A DNA stretch of 64,000 bases from Bacteroidota bacterium (GCA_027491085.1 JAIXWW010000009.1:434001-498000); one strand, 5' to 3'; shown: positions 9,771-17,672, counted from the stretch's first letter. Program-made: numbers and translations. The notes: a model not told the origin generated them from the letters alone.

Positions 9771-11600
9771 ATGAAAGGTTATTGGAAATTTATAAAATTT
9801 ACTTTTAAATATAAATACTATGCTTTGATGAATATTCTATGTAATATTTTATCAAGCATTTTTGGCCTATTTTCTATTGCCACCATCATGCCCATACTAG
9901 AGGTATTGTTCAGTACTCAGCAAGGTCCAAAAACTGTAAGAACCGTAAAGGTAGGGTTTAGCTTTAATAAGTATTTTGATTTACTAAAAGATAATATTTG
10001 GGAATACAAAAACTTGTATGGTTCTGAAAAGGTTTTGCTTTTTATATGCGTGTTTGTGGTATTAATGATAACTTTAAAGAACTTGTTTCGCTATTTGGCA
10101 TTGTTTTTTATGGTGCCTATGCGAAACTACATTGTGAGTGATTACAGAGTTGCGGCATATAACAGAATCTTGGTTTTGCCTTTATCTTATTTCAGCAATG
10201 AAAAAAAAGGTGACTTATTAAGTAGAATGACAAGCGATATGCATCAAATAGAGGCTGCGGTTATGAGTTCATTAGAAGCCTTTACCAAGGAGCCTATAGC
10301 CATTATTATTTCGTTAGTATCTCTTATTTGGATTAGTCCACTCTTAACCTTTATTGTGTTTTGTACCTTACCAATTAGTGCCCTTTTTACTGCTTTAATT
10401 GGAAAACTATTAAAACGACAAACTGGAAGAAGTCAGGCTAAATTTGGTGAAGTTGTTTCGTTAGTAGAAGAAACTTTAATGGGAGTTAGGGTAATCAAGG
10501 CCTTCAATGCTCAAGATTTTTTATTTAAACGATTCAATTTACAAAATAAGCTATACACCAATTTGAATATTAAAGCAAATAGAACCAGCGATGGTTCATC
10601 ACCCATTAGTGAAACCATAAGCGTTTCGGTATTTGCTATTATTTTATGGATCGGGGGAGGAATGGTATTGGATAATGATGGCAGCCTAACCGCTTCTGTT
10701 TTTATTGGATATTTAGCAGTATTCTCACAATTACTTTCTCCAGCAAAAGCATTTAGTACAGCTTATAATTCTATGAATAAAGGTTTGGCATCTATTGAAC
10801 GAGTGGAGGAAATAATTAATAGTCATGAAGTAATCATAGAAAAGCCAAAAGCCATTTCTGTTTCCAATTTTAAAGAATCCATTGAATTTAAAAATGTAAG
10901 TTTTAGATATGAGGATGAACTGGTAATTAAGAACCTGAATTTAAAAATCAATAAAGGACAAACAATTGCATTAGTTGGTCCATCAGGAAGTGGAAAATCA
11001 ACCCTTACAGACTTAATACCGAGGTTTTACGACCCTGTAGAAGGTTCTATAACCATTGATGGAATTGATATAAGAGATTACAAAATTCTTGAATTACGTG
11101 CTTTAATGGGTATTGTAACCCAAGAAAGCATTTTATTTAACGATAGCATTGCAAATAATATTGGTTTTGCAAAACAAAACATCACTAAGGAGCAAATTGA
11201 AAATGCGGCTAAAATTGCAAATGCACATCAATTTATAACTGAAACTGAAAATAGTTATGAAACAAATATTGGTGATAGAGGAAATAAATTAAGCGGTGGC
11301 CAGAAGCAGAGGCTTAGTATAGCCAGAGCGGTTAATACAAACCCTGATATTTTAATTTTAGACGAAGCCACTTCCGCTTTAGATACTGCCAGTGAGCGCT
11401 TGGTGCAAGATGCATTAAGTAATATCATGTTAAATAGAACCACAATCATTGTAGCACACAGATTAAGTACTATTAAAAATGCCGATTTAATTGTAGTACT
11501 TGAAAAAGGAAAAATAGTGCAGCAAGGAAATCATGCTGAATTGATTTTACAAGAAGGAATGTATAAACAGTTGATAGAAATGCAGCAAATTCCTGAGTAA
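9771..11600 (+). CDS. ABC exporter, MsbA-like (membrane and ATPase domains fused)
   Basis: A 609-residue half-transporter with an N-terminal six-span membrane domain (residues about 1-330) and a C-terminal ATPase. The ATPase has Walker A GPSGSGKST near 406, the Q-loop in GIVTQESILFN, signature LSGGQKQR near 508, Walker B ILILDEATSALD, and the H-loop in IVAHRLSTI. The architecture and length match MsbA-type lipid A flippases. MsbA-like proteins also export peptides or drugs, so the substrate is inferred. The downstream glycosyltransferase starts one base after the stop, which suggests a cell-envelope glycan or lipid role. The start ATG is clear. Confidence 0.88.
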   Translation: MKGYWKFIKFTFKYKYYALMNILCNILSSIFGLFSIATIMPILEVLFSTQQGPKTVRTVKVGFSFNKYFDLLKDNIWEYKNLYGSEKVLLFICVFVVLMITLKNLFRYLALFFMVPMRNYIVSDYRVAAYNRILVLPLSYFSNEKKGDLLSRMTSDMHQIEAAVMSSLEAFTKEPIAIIISLVSLIWISPLLTFIVFCTLPISALFTALIGKLLKRQTGRSQAKFGEVVSLVEETLMGVRVIKAFNAQDFLFKRFNLQNKLYTNLNIKANRTSDGSSPISETISVSVFAIILWIGGGMVLDNDGSLTASVFIGYLAVFSQLLSPAKAFSTAYNSMNKGLASIERVEEIINSHEVIIEKPKAISVSNFKESIEFKNVSFRYEDELVIKNLNLKINKGQTIALVGPSGSGKSTLTDLIPRFYDPVEGSITIDGIDIRDYKILELRALMGIVTQESILFNDSIANNIGFAKQNITKEQIENAAKIANAHQFITETENSYETNIGDRGNKLSGGQKQRLSIARAVNTNPDILILDEATSALDTASERLVQDALSNIMLNRTTIIVAHRLSTIKNADLIVVLEKGKIVQQGNHAELILQEGMYKQLIEMQQIPE

Positions 11601-11601
11601 A

Positions 11602-12471
11602 ATGAAAGTAGCCGGTTTTACCTTTATAAAAAATGCCATTAAGTTTGATTATCCTATTGTAGAGGCCATCAATTCCATTATGCCTTTATGCGATGAGGTA
11701 TATGTGGCCCTTGGAAAATCAGACGATGAAACGGAGGAATTGATAAAGCGTATTGATCCTTATAAAATAAAAATTATTAAAACCCTTTGGGACGAAACTT
11801 TAAAAGAAGGTGGTAAAGTATTGGCTGTTGAAACCAATAAAGCATTTCAAGCCATCCCTGCATACTATGATTGGTGTTTTTATATTCAAGGCGATGAAGT
11901 AATCCATGAAAAATATTTACCCACCATAAAAAGTGCCATGTTATCGTTTAAAAATAATCCTAAAATAGATGGATTGCTTTTTAAGTACCTTCACTTTTAT
12001 GGCTCGTATAATTATATTGGAAATTCGAGCACTTGGTATAACAATGAAATTAGAATTGTAAAAAACAACAAGCAAATATATTCCTACAAAGACGCCCAAG
12101 GATTTAGGAAAAATAACAATCAAAAATTGCATGTAAAAGCCATTGATGCTTATGTTTATCATTATGGTTGGGTAAAAGACCCTAGAGCTATGCAGCTCAA
12201 ACAAGAACAGTTTCATAAACTTTGGCATGACCAAGAATGGATTGATAAAAATGTAATAAAAGCAGATACTTTTGATTATAGTAAAATTGATTCATTATCT
12301 AAATTTATGGGTACTCATCCTAAAGTAATGCTTACGCGTATAGCTCAAAAAAATTGGGAATTTGAGTTTGATTTAAGCTATAATAAAGTAAAGTTGAAAG
12401 ATAAATTGAAACGAATTGCCTACTTATTGTTTGGTTGGGAAATTGGATATAAAAACTACAAACTGCATTAA
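11602..12471 (+). CDS. Glycosyltransferase family 2-like protein
   Basis: A 289-residue cytosolic protein beginning MKVAGFTFIKNAIKFDYPI, the N-terminus typical of GT2-fold proteins annotated as glycosyltransferases. Further features are the nucleotide-sugar region DEVYVALGKSDDETEELI (residues 33-50) and a WCFYIQGDEVIHE segment near 92 where the metal-binding acidic motif is expected. Its gene begins one base after the stop of the MsbA-like exporter, so the two are almost certainly cotranscribed. The acceptor is unknown, but envelope polysaccharide or lipid glycosylation fits the neighbour. Confidence 0.75.
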   Translation: MKVAGFTFIKNAIKFDYPIVEAINSIMPLCDEVYVALGKSDDETEELIKRIDPYKIKIIKTLWDETLKEGGKVLAVETNKAFQAIPAYYDWCFYIQGDEVIHEKYLPTIKSAMLSFKNNPKIDGLLFKYLHFYGSYNYIGNSSTWYNNEIRIVKNNKQIYSYKDAQGFRKNNNQKLHVKAIDAYVYHYGWVKDPRAMQLKQEQFHKLWHDQEWIDKNVIKADTFDYSKIDSLSKFMGTHPKVMLTRIAQKNWEFEFDLSYNKVKLKDKLKRIAYLLFGWEIGYKNYKLH

Positions 12472-12585
12472 TCTTCTTTCATTTTTATTAATATTTCCAT
12501 TCATCATAAACTATACTAACTGTAAATTAGTACAAAAGAAATGCAATAGATTAATAATGTAATTTTTAGTAATATTTTTCATTAC

Positions 12586-14088
12586 TTGAAAAGTATTGTG
12601 AATACACATTGTAAAGCATTAAAACAGTTTGCGCTAATAATACGAAGTTGTATTATGGTTATCATGTTGTTTGGTTTTAACTGTTTAACTGCACAAAATT
12701 ATTTTGGTGTTGTATTAGATAATTATTCAGGTGTAAATAGTTTACAAGCCAATCCAGCGGGTATTTGTTATCAGCCATTCAAGTTTGATATTAATATTTT
12801 GGGTGTAGATGCCTATATAAACAATAATAACTTTTATACAGATGCAACCAATACTATAAAACTCCTTTTTGGTAGTAGCTTAAATAAACTGGTATTAAAA
12901 AACAATAAGTATAATCCTAACGCAGCCAATGTTGGAGATTTTACTTTAAATGCAGCTATCAAACCTAATGGTTATGCATTTGGAGGACTAACCATAAATG
13001 GACCGTCTGTTTTATATGCCATTACTAAAAAAAAATCGGTAGCATTTAGTATTAATTACAGAAATGCATTTAACATAACTCAACTGTTACCCTTAACTGC
13101 AAAAATATTATTTGAAGGCCCTAGCTATAATGATTTACGCAATCAGAAATACGATTTTTTAAATGCTAAGTTTTCATTTGCTAATTGGATTGAAACAGGC
13201 ATAAGTTATGCTCAAGTAGTGGGTAGAGATAAAAGATATGTTCAAAAATTAGGCGGTAGTTTTAAAGTATTGTGGGGTTTAAATGGTGGGTATATTTTTG
13301 ACAATGGCTTTAACGGTGATAATACCAACGGACGAGATTTAATATTAAAAAGTGCAAGCTTTAATTATGCTTATGCAGGACCTAATAACGATAAAAAAAC
13401 AGTATCGAGCGATATAAATGCGTTAAGAGGAATGGGGGCTAGCATTGATTTTGGTTATATTATCCAAAGGAAAAACAATCAAAACCTAATTGCTTGTCCG
13501 GATATGTATAAAATTAATGAAGAAACCACTAATTATAGATGGAAAGCGGGCGTTTCATTATTGGATTTTGGAGCTATTAATTTTAACCAAAGTGCATTTA
13601 GTACTGCCGTTTCCAATGCTAATCTTAATTGGTATAAGTATGATACCATATTTAAGAAAGACCTTTTTCAAATTGATAGTATTTTTAAAAGTTATTTAGG
13701 GAGTAACCAAGTAAAAAGTTCCAATAATTTTTGGATGATATTACCTGCTGCTTTAAGCCTTCAGTTTGATTATAAATTAAATGATGTATTTTTTTTAAAT
13801 ACTACCTTTATTCAAAGATTAACACCAGCCAAACTAGGCTCTTTGTCTAGAATGAATACCATTGTTTTTTCACCTCGTTTTGAAACGCCAAATCTTTCCT
13901 TTAACTTACCAATAAGTTTAAATGAATACAAAGATGTAAACTTTGGTGCAGCCATTAGGTACAAATACCTAACTATTGGCAGTGATAGAATAGCGGAAAC
14001 ATTGGGTTTTCAAACTGTTTATGGTGCAAATGTATACCTACTTCTTAAATTTAATATTTTAAGTAAATCGGGTAAAAGTTCTTTTTAA
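12586..14088 (+). CDS. DUF5723 family exported protein
   Basis: A 500-residue exported, probably outer-membrane protein. After the signal sequence comes VNSLQANPAGICYQPFKFDINILG, which matches the 'PA...D...INL' opening of DUF5723 proteins, followed by barrel-like alternation through to the C-terminal YLLLKFNIL. The start is uncertain. The TTG at 12586 gives a full signal peptide with a basic n-region, ending LTAQ, whereas the first ATG (12655) leaves only 13 residues before that site. I keep the TTG. Function is unknown. Confidence 0.7.
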   Translation: MKSIVNTHCKALKQFALIIRSCIMVIMLFGFNCLTAQNYFGVVLDNYSGVNSLQANPAGICYQPFKFDINILGVDAYINNNNFYTDATNTIKLLFGSSLNKLVLKNNKYNPNAANVGDFTLNAAIKPNGYAFGGLTINGPSVLYAITKKKSVAFSINYRNAFNITQLLPLTAKILFEGPSYNDLRNQKYDFLNAKFSFANWIETGISYAQVVGRDKRYVQKLGGSFKVLWGLNGGYIFDNGFNGDNTNGRDLILKSASFNYAYAGPNNDKKTVSSDINALRGMGASIDFGYIIQRKNNQNLIACPDMYKINEETTNYRWKAGVSLLDFGAINFNQSAFSTAVSNANLNWYKYDTIFKKDLFQIDSIFKSYLGSNQVKSSNNFWMILPAALSLQFDYKLNDVFFLNTTFIQRLTPAKLGSLSRMNTIVFSPRFETPNLSFNLPISLNEYKDVNFGAAIRYKYLTIGSDRIAETLGFQTVYGANVYLLLKFNILSKSGKSSF

Positions 14089-14115
14089 AATGATATAAAT
14101 ATTTTGTGTTTTTTC

Positions 14116-14160
14116 TAGCCAATATTGGCATCCTCACCAAAATCAATAAATTTGAATAAA
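14116..14160 (+). repeat. Repeat A, copy 1 (left half only)
   Basis: First copy of the repeat described at 15056-15140, beginning 27 bases after the DUF5723 stop. It keeps the left arm (perfect palindrome GCCAATATTGGC, 14118-14129) and the promoter-like core. It lacks the right-hand hairpin and ATG. The downstream lipoprotein gene begins 21 bases further on. Confidence 0.8.
14125..14154 (+). promoter_or_regulatory. Bacteroidota-type promoter in repeat A copy 1
   Basis: TTG (14125-14127), 19 bases, then TAAATTTG (14147-14154). This matches the known -33/-7 consensus TTG-N17-23-TAnnTTTG. It points at the lipoprotein gene starting at 14182. Confidence 0.7.
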
Positions 14161-14181
14161 TCTATATTTGTCTAACTTATA

Positions 14182-15045
14182 ATGAAAAAAACCTTTCTTC
14201 TGATATTTCTTATAGCAACTTTAGTTTCTTGTCAAAATTCTATTGAAACTACAGCATCTGAAATCAATAGTGATCTTAAATTTTATTTAAAAAATTCGAA
14301 AGATTCTATTTCAATAATAACAGATGATCATATTATTAAATTGTATATGGAAGAAGAGTATGATTCTATAGTCAATATATTTAAAAAAGAACCCTATGAT
14401 TCTGATATTAAATTGGGTTTATATGGTTCTTCATTAGTTAGAATAAAAAATTTTTTAAAGGCAAAAGAATTGGCTGTAAACCTTGATAATATTGAATTTA
14501 CAGAAAAATATTTTAAAAACTATAATAAAGTAATGCTTTATTATAATTGGGGTAATGTACCTGAAAATATTGGATCTTACGAGTTAATGTTTTTAGATAA
14601 TTATTTGGTAGAAACTGAATATCCCACTGTATTAAATTTAGTTAATAAAGTGGTTTCTAGAGATAATTCAAATCCATTTGGACTATTATCTCAATTGGCT
14701 ATTAATTATTCATATGTGGATTCAACATATAATATAGAGGATACAAAAAAGAGATTTTTAGAACAGACAGAAACATTAAAGCTTCTTCGGTTAAAATATC
14801 CAAATTGGAAAAAAATTATTGAATTTGAAATTTATGATATTTTAGTAAGAAGCATAAATGATAAAACATATAAATTTGATGCTGCTTTCATAAAAATGGA
14901 TTCATTAATTACTTCAAATTACCATGCAGATGAATATAAAAAAATTAAAGAAATCTTTACTAAACTGCAAATTAGTAAATCTTATTTTGATGGAGCAGAT
15001 AGATTATTTTATAGCAAAACTTATCAGAGATTGAAATTATTATAA
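14182..15045 (+). CDS. Lipoprotein of unknown function
   Basis: A 287-residue predicted lipoprotein: MKKTFLLIFLIATLVSC gives a signal peptide with a cysteine lipobox at residue 17. The mature protein is Lys/Asp/Tyr-rich, with helical segments such as YDSIVNIFKKEPYDSDIKLG and a long central helix-rich part, and may be a TPR-like solenoid. I do not recognise a family. It is the first small orphan gene of the repeat-rich stretch, with repeat A copy 1 just upstream and copy 2 starting 10 bases after its stop. Confidence 0.7.
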   Translation: MKKTFLLIFLIATLVSCQNSIETTASEINSDLKFYLKNSKDSISIITDDHIIKLYMEEEYDSIVNIFKKEPYDSDIKLGLYGSSLVRIKNFLKAKELAVNLDNIEFTEKYFKNYNKVMLYYNWGNVPENIGSYELMFLDNYLVETEYPTVLNLVNKVVSRDNSNPFGLLSQLAINYSYVDSTYNIEDTKKRFLEQTETLKLLRLKYPNWKKIIEFEIYDILVRSINDKTYKFDAAFIKMDSLITSNYHADEYKKIKEIFTKLQISKSYFDGADRLFYSKTYQRLKLL

Positions 15046-15055
15046 TATGAACATT

Positions 15056-15140
15056 CCAGCCAATGTTGGCCTCCTCACCAAAATCAATATATTTGAATAA
15101 AGCTAATAATTGCAAACGAGGAAGCCTGCAATGGCGAAAA
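15056..15140 (+). repeat. Repeat A, copy 2 (full length)
   Basis: About 85 bp, shared by five copies between 14.1 and 17.7 kb. From left to right: palindrome GCCAATGTTGGC; TTG-N19-TATATTTG (15066-15095); GCTAATAATT; a hairpin made of ATTGCA and TGCAAT around GAGGA; and an ATG at 15131 followed by GC. The outer arms (CAGCCAATG... and ...CAATGGC) are themselves inverted, so the unit can fold as one long imperfect hairpin. Confidence 0.85.
15066..15095 (+). promoter_or_regulatory. Bacteroidota-type promoter in repeat A copy 2
   Basis: TTG (15066-15068), 19 bases, TATATTTG (15088-15095). The ATG of the 40-codon ORF lies 36 bases after the G of the -7 box, and the EF-Tu-like gene lies further downstream. 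Confidence 0.7.
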
Positions 15141-15253
15141 GCAAAAACATCATAGCTTTTAAATACATTTGTTTTATGAATGGTATGGTAAAAAGCGGTT
15201 TGCAAATACTTGGAGTGAATTGTTTGAAGAGTAAATTTAAAACAGTGGACTAA
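15131..15253 (+). CDS. Possible 40-residue peptide encoded by repeats A and B
   Basis: An ORF starting at the ATG that ends repeat A and running through repeat B copy 1 to a TAA at 15251-15253. It reads MAKSKNIIAFKYICFMNGMV and then 20 more residues. The stretch KNII-A/D-FKYICFMNGM is also encoded, in the matching frame, by the other three copies of repeat B. Third-position differences at the isoleucine codons leave the peptide unchanged. It may be a real small protein, a leader peptide, or chance coding in a repeat. Confidence 0.35.
   Translation: MAKSKNIIAFKYICFMNGMVKSGLQILGVNCLKSKFKTVD
15141..15205 (+). repeat. Repeat B, copy 1
   Basis: About 55-65 bp centred on TTTTAAATACATTTGTTTTA and continuing TGAATGGTATGG. 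Four copies are found (15141, 16882, 18744, 19537), all in the same orientation. Copies 1 and 3 are joined directly to the right end of repeat A. It contains a TACATTTG word like a -7 box but no TTG at the right distance. Confidence 0.8.
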
Positions 15254-15280
15254 ATATGTCGATAAACAAAGATATATATT

Positions 15281-15601
15281 ATGAGAGATGATTTGATAAT
15301 TGTGAAAGCCAAAATCACTATGAAAGCAACTGAAGAAGGTGGACGGTATCATGGTTTTAAATCAGGATACAGACCAAATCACATCTTTGAAATGCCTGTC
15401 GTTTTAAACAACTTTATAACTTATATTGGTGACATACAGTTTGACGACCAAGATTTAATTGACCCAGGAGAAACAAAAATTGTGACTGTAAGATTTTTGA
15501 AAGTGAAAGAAATAGAAAAATATATTAAGGTTGGTCAAAAGTGGTTCATCAATGAGGCTGCATTGAATATAGGTGTTGGGGAAATATTGGAAATATTATA
15601 A
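15281..15601 (+). CDS. Free-standing EF-Tu domain III-like protein
   Basis: A 106-residue protein that reads like an isolated EF-Tu C-terminal (domain III) barrel. An N-terminal strand (DDLIIVKAKITMKATEEGG) is followed by the GRYHGFKSGYRPNHIFE segment matching the EF-Tu 'GGR..PFFSGYRPQFYF' region. Then come DPGETKIVTVRFL, matching 'PGD...V.V.L', and a closing VGEILEIL. There is no GTPase domain, so it is not a translation factor. Small proteins of this type occur in accessory regions of many bacteria; their role is not established. The region upstream carries repeats A and B; downstream is repeat C. Confidence 0.7.
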   Translation: MRDDLIIVKAKITMKATEEGGRYHGFKSGYRPNHIFEMPVVLNNFITYIGDIQFDDQDLIDPGETKIVTVRFLKVKEIEKYIKVGQKWFINEAALNIGVGEILEIL

Positions 15602-15616
15602 AGTATGCTAGTACCA

Positions 15617-15828
15617 CTACTCTTCGTAGTCTTGTGTGCAGGGCAAAGAGGAGGGGACTAAGAATTAATAAATGAAAAAAGTATTATTTGGTGCTGGAAA
15701 TTGTAGAGACGTAACATGTTACGTCTTTATCTAAAAAGACGTTGCGTGCAACGTCTCTACATGGTTGTTGGAAATACAATGGTTTTCTTTGGGCAAGGTA
15801 GAAACGTTTAATTAAACGTCTTTACAGC
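15617..15828 (+). repeat. Repeat C, copy 1 (three palindromes)
   Basis: Together with repeat A copy 3 it fills the stretch of over 300 bases between the EF-Tu-like gene and the next gene. It contains a 55-base GTAGTCTTGTGTGCAGGGCA block, then three palindromes. These are AGACGTAACATGTTACGTCT (15707-15726, perfect), AGACGTTGC-GT-GCAACGTCT (15737-15756), and ACGTTTAATTAAACGT (15804-15819, perfect). Copies 2 and 3 start at 18343 and 19599. Short palindromes built on GACGT...ACGTC are, from memory, also abundant in some cyanobacteria. Confidence 0.85.
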
Positions 15829-15910
15829 CGATTTTGTCGTCCTCGCCAAAATCAATATATTTGTGTAACGCTAATAATTGCAGATGAGGATGCCTGCAAT
15901 GGCAGGAAAA
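15824..15910 (+). repeat. Repeat A, copy 3
   Basis: Full-length copy fused directly to the end of repeat C copy 1. The left arm reads CAGCCGATTTTG, the leader hairpin is ATTGCAG...CTGCAAT, and the ATG at 15899 is followed by GCAGG, which makes a second small palindrome CCTGC-AATG-GCAGG. This ATG is in frame with the gene called at 15929. Confidence 0.85.
15833..15863 (+). promoter_or_regulatory. Bacteroidota-type promoter in repeat A copy 3
   Basis: TTTG (15833-15836), 19 bases, TATATTTG (15856-15863): the best match to the consensus among the copies. It points to the membrane-protein gene at 15929. Confidence 0.7.
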
Positions 15911-15928
15911 TTAATTATTAATAGCACA

Positions 15929-16354
15929 ATGGCAAGACAAAAATTAAAACTTTTACTCTATTCTTTTGGGTTCATTTTGATTACGATTGCAGCATTTTAT
16001 TCTTGGTCTTTATATGGTGACTGGAAATACAATCAGCATTACGAAAAAGAAGTTATTTTCTATTGCAGACATAAATTTATTGGTTGCGCTAATGAAAATA
16101 TTGATTTTCAAGTTTTCAAAATTGAAGATGCTAATTTTTCCTTTTTGGTGAATGAAATGGTTTCATTACGTTGTCCAGAACTTGAAAAAGGTGAGATTCC
16201 TGACTCTGTTTTAACACAAGACTTAATGGTACAAGGTGTACTTTACAAAAATAAATTCAATATTGCAGTTAGTCCAATGTATGACTGTCAATTATTTGCT
16301 TATAGAGTGGATGTGAAAAAATACAAAATCATCCACAGAAAAAAGACACATTAA
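15929..16354 (+). CDS. Small membrane-anchored protein of unknown function
   Basis: A 141-residue protein with one N-terminal transmembrane segment (LLLYSFGFILITIAAFYSW, about residues 7-25). An extracytoplasmic domain follows with several cysteines (FYCRHKFIGCANENIDF, SLRCPEL, YDCQLF) that could form disulfides. The ATG at 15929 is preceded by an A/T-rich stretch. An in-frame alternative is the ATG of repeat A copy 3 at 15899, which would add MAGKLIINST. I do not recognise the family. Repeat A copy 4 starts three bases after the stop. Confidence 0.6.
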   Translation: MARQKLKLLLYSFGFILITIAAFYSWSLYGDWKYNQHYEKEVIFYCRHKFIGCANENIDFQVFKIEDANFSFLVNEMVSLRCPELEKGEIPDSVLTQDLMVQGVLYKNKFNIAVSPMYDCQLFAYRVDVKKYKIIHRKKTH

Positions 16355-16357
16355 ATT

Positions 16358-16443
16358 CCAGCCAATGTTGTCGTCCTTGCCAAAATCAATAAATTTGAAT
16401 AACGCTAATAATTGCAAGCGAGGACAAGCTGCAATGGCTAAAA
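16358..16443 (+). repeat. Repeat A, copy 4
   Basis: Full-length copy. Left arm CAGCCAATGTTGTCGTCCTT; right arm GCGAGGAC...GCAATGGCT is its imperfect inverse. The repeat's ATG (16434) opens an 11-codon reading frame that runs out of frame over the start of the next gene (16453) and stops at 16469. Confidence 0.85.
16368..16397 (+). promoter_or_regulatory. Bacteroidota-type promoter in repeat A copy 4
   Basis: TTG (16368-16370), 19 bases, TAAATTTG (16390-16397), upstream of the single-span membrane protein gene at 16453. Confidence 0.7.
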
Positions 16444-16452
16444 TTATATATT

Positions 16453-16851
16453 ATGGATATAAACTTTAATTACTTCAATAAAAAAAATGTTACCATTCTG
16501 ATATTAATAATTGTAGGCTATTTACTATTGATTAGTATGAATAATTATTTTTTTCCTAGGAAATCATACCAAGAGTATGAAAAAGAGGAAAAGGAGGAGA
16601 CTTACATGCTAGAAATAAAGGGACGTGTTAAATATGTGCATACAGAGAAAAGCCATACTTATGTTGAATTATTCAATGATTCATTAACTTATTCTCTACC
16701 CTATACGAGTTCATTACAACATGAACCACATACTTTATCTTCTTTTTTAAATATTGGAGATTCTGTCTATAAACCCAAATTTGATTATTCAATAACAATT
16801 GTTAGAAATGGAGGAAAAACAAATTGGATTTTAGGTAAGGATGAACGATAA
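16453..16851 (+). CDS. Single-span membrane protein of unknown function
   Basis: A 132-residue protein with one transmembrane helix (VTILILIIVGYLLLI, about residues 13-28). A charged stretch follows (YEKEEKEET), then a beta-rich extracytoplasmic domain (LEIKGRVKYVHTEKSHTYVE) ending NWILGKDER. No family was recognised. It sits directly after repeat A copy 4 and is followed by repeat B copy 2, so it looks like one unit in a series of small genes each separated by repeats. Confidence 0.6.
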   Translation: MDINFNYFNKKNVTILILIIVGYLLLISMNNYFFPRKSYQEYEKEEKEETYMLEIKGRVKYVHTEKSHTYVELFNDSLTYSLPYTSSLQHEPHTLSSFLNIGDSVYKPKFDYSITIVRNGGKTNWILGKDER

Positions 16852-16881
16852 ATTATTTGAGAAAGGTTAAGATTTGCACTT

Positions 16882-16940
16882 CAAAAACATCATTGCTTTT
16901 AAATACATTTGTTTTATGAATGGTATGGTAAAAAGTGGGT
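16882..16940 (+). repeat. Repeat B, copy 2
   Basis: Near-identical to copy 1 over AAAACATCATTGCTTTTAAA and the following 40 bases, then diverging. It is not preceded by a repeat A. It lies upstream of the lipoprotein gene at 16983. Confidence 0.8.
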
Positions 16941-16982
16941 TGGTGAGAAAACCATATAAACAAAAAATTAAGAATTAATAAA

Positions 16983-17621
16983 ATGAGAAATGTATTTATT
17001 ATTACAGTAATTCTTTTGTTGGGTTGTAAAGCAACCAAGCAAGAAGTTAAATGCTTTGAGGGAGATATTATTTGTAAATTTGATTACCCTTCAAAAGGCA
17101 ATACCTTGGATAGTATAATATATTATTTAGGTGATACGATGACTATAACTATAAAGAATGATTTATTCAAAATTAGATATAATGGAAAAGCTCCTTTTCT
17201 GTCCTTCGATTATTTCATTTTCAGTGGCACAAGAAATGATGCTACTATTAAATTGTTAGGGGATTCTGTATTATATTCATTTGATCATAAAAAGATGGGG
17301 GACACAGCATTCTCAGTTATTGATGACGATAGCGAGCAGGAAGAAATAAGTGGCATTTTGTGTAAAAAAATACAGTTTTTGGGAAATAATGGTATGAAAA
17401 TAACTTATTACTATAATGAAGATTCTCTTAAAATTTGTTCACCAGCATTTCCTAACATTAACCTACAACAAGGGATTGGAAAAATATTACTATTAAAAAA
17501 GTGCTTTCCGATTAAATGTATTATGTCAATCAACAATGATATAACTACTTGGAATATAGTGAAAATTGAACATAAAAGTATCGACTCAACAGTATTATTA
17601 AATGAGGCTGGTTTTCAATAA
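16983..17621 (+). CDS. Lipoprotein of unknown function, 3' end inside repeat A
   Basis: A 212-residue predicted lipoprotein: MRNVFIITVILLLGC places the lipobox cysteine at residue 15. The rest is beta-rich (DIICKFDYPSKGNTLDSIIY, then KIKYNGKAP-like repeats). A late CKKIQFLGNNGMKITYYYNE segment is reminiscent of DUF4412/GLPGLI-type proteins, though not convincingly. Its last three codons and stop lie inside repeat A copy 5, so the C-terminus may have been altered by insertion of the repeat. No function can be given. Confidence 0.6.
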   Translation: MRNVFIITVILLLGCKATKQEVKCFEGDIICKFDYPSKGNTLDSIIYYLGDTMTITIKNDLFKIRYNGKAPFLSFDYFIFSGTRNDATIKLLGDSVLYSFDHKKMGDTAFSVIDDDSEQEEISGILCKKIQFLGNNGMKITYYYNEDSLKICSPAFPNINLQQGIGKILLLKKCFPIKCIMSINNDITTWNIVKIEHKSIDSTVLLNEAGFQ

Positions 17622-17670
17622 ATTTGAATAAAGCTAATAATTGCAGGCGAGGTCGCCTGTAATGGCAGAA
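17615..17670 (+). repeat. Repeat A, copy 5 (right part)
   Basis: Keeps the -7-like TAAATTTG (17619-17626) and the best leader hairpin of the family, ATTGCAGGCGA-GG-TCGCCTGTAAT (11-bp arms, one mismatch), with the ATG at 17662. The left arm and -33 TTG are missing; the position where they should be is the end of the lipoprotein gene. Confidence 0.8.
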
Positions 17671-17672
17671 CG

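Noticed and set aside
15056..17670. Repeat A as integron attC sites
   Set aside because: Size, hairpin form and position 3' of small genes fit, but no RYYYAAC...GTTRRRY core could be found on either strand and no integrase gene is present.
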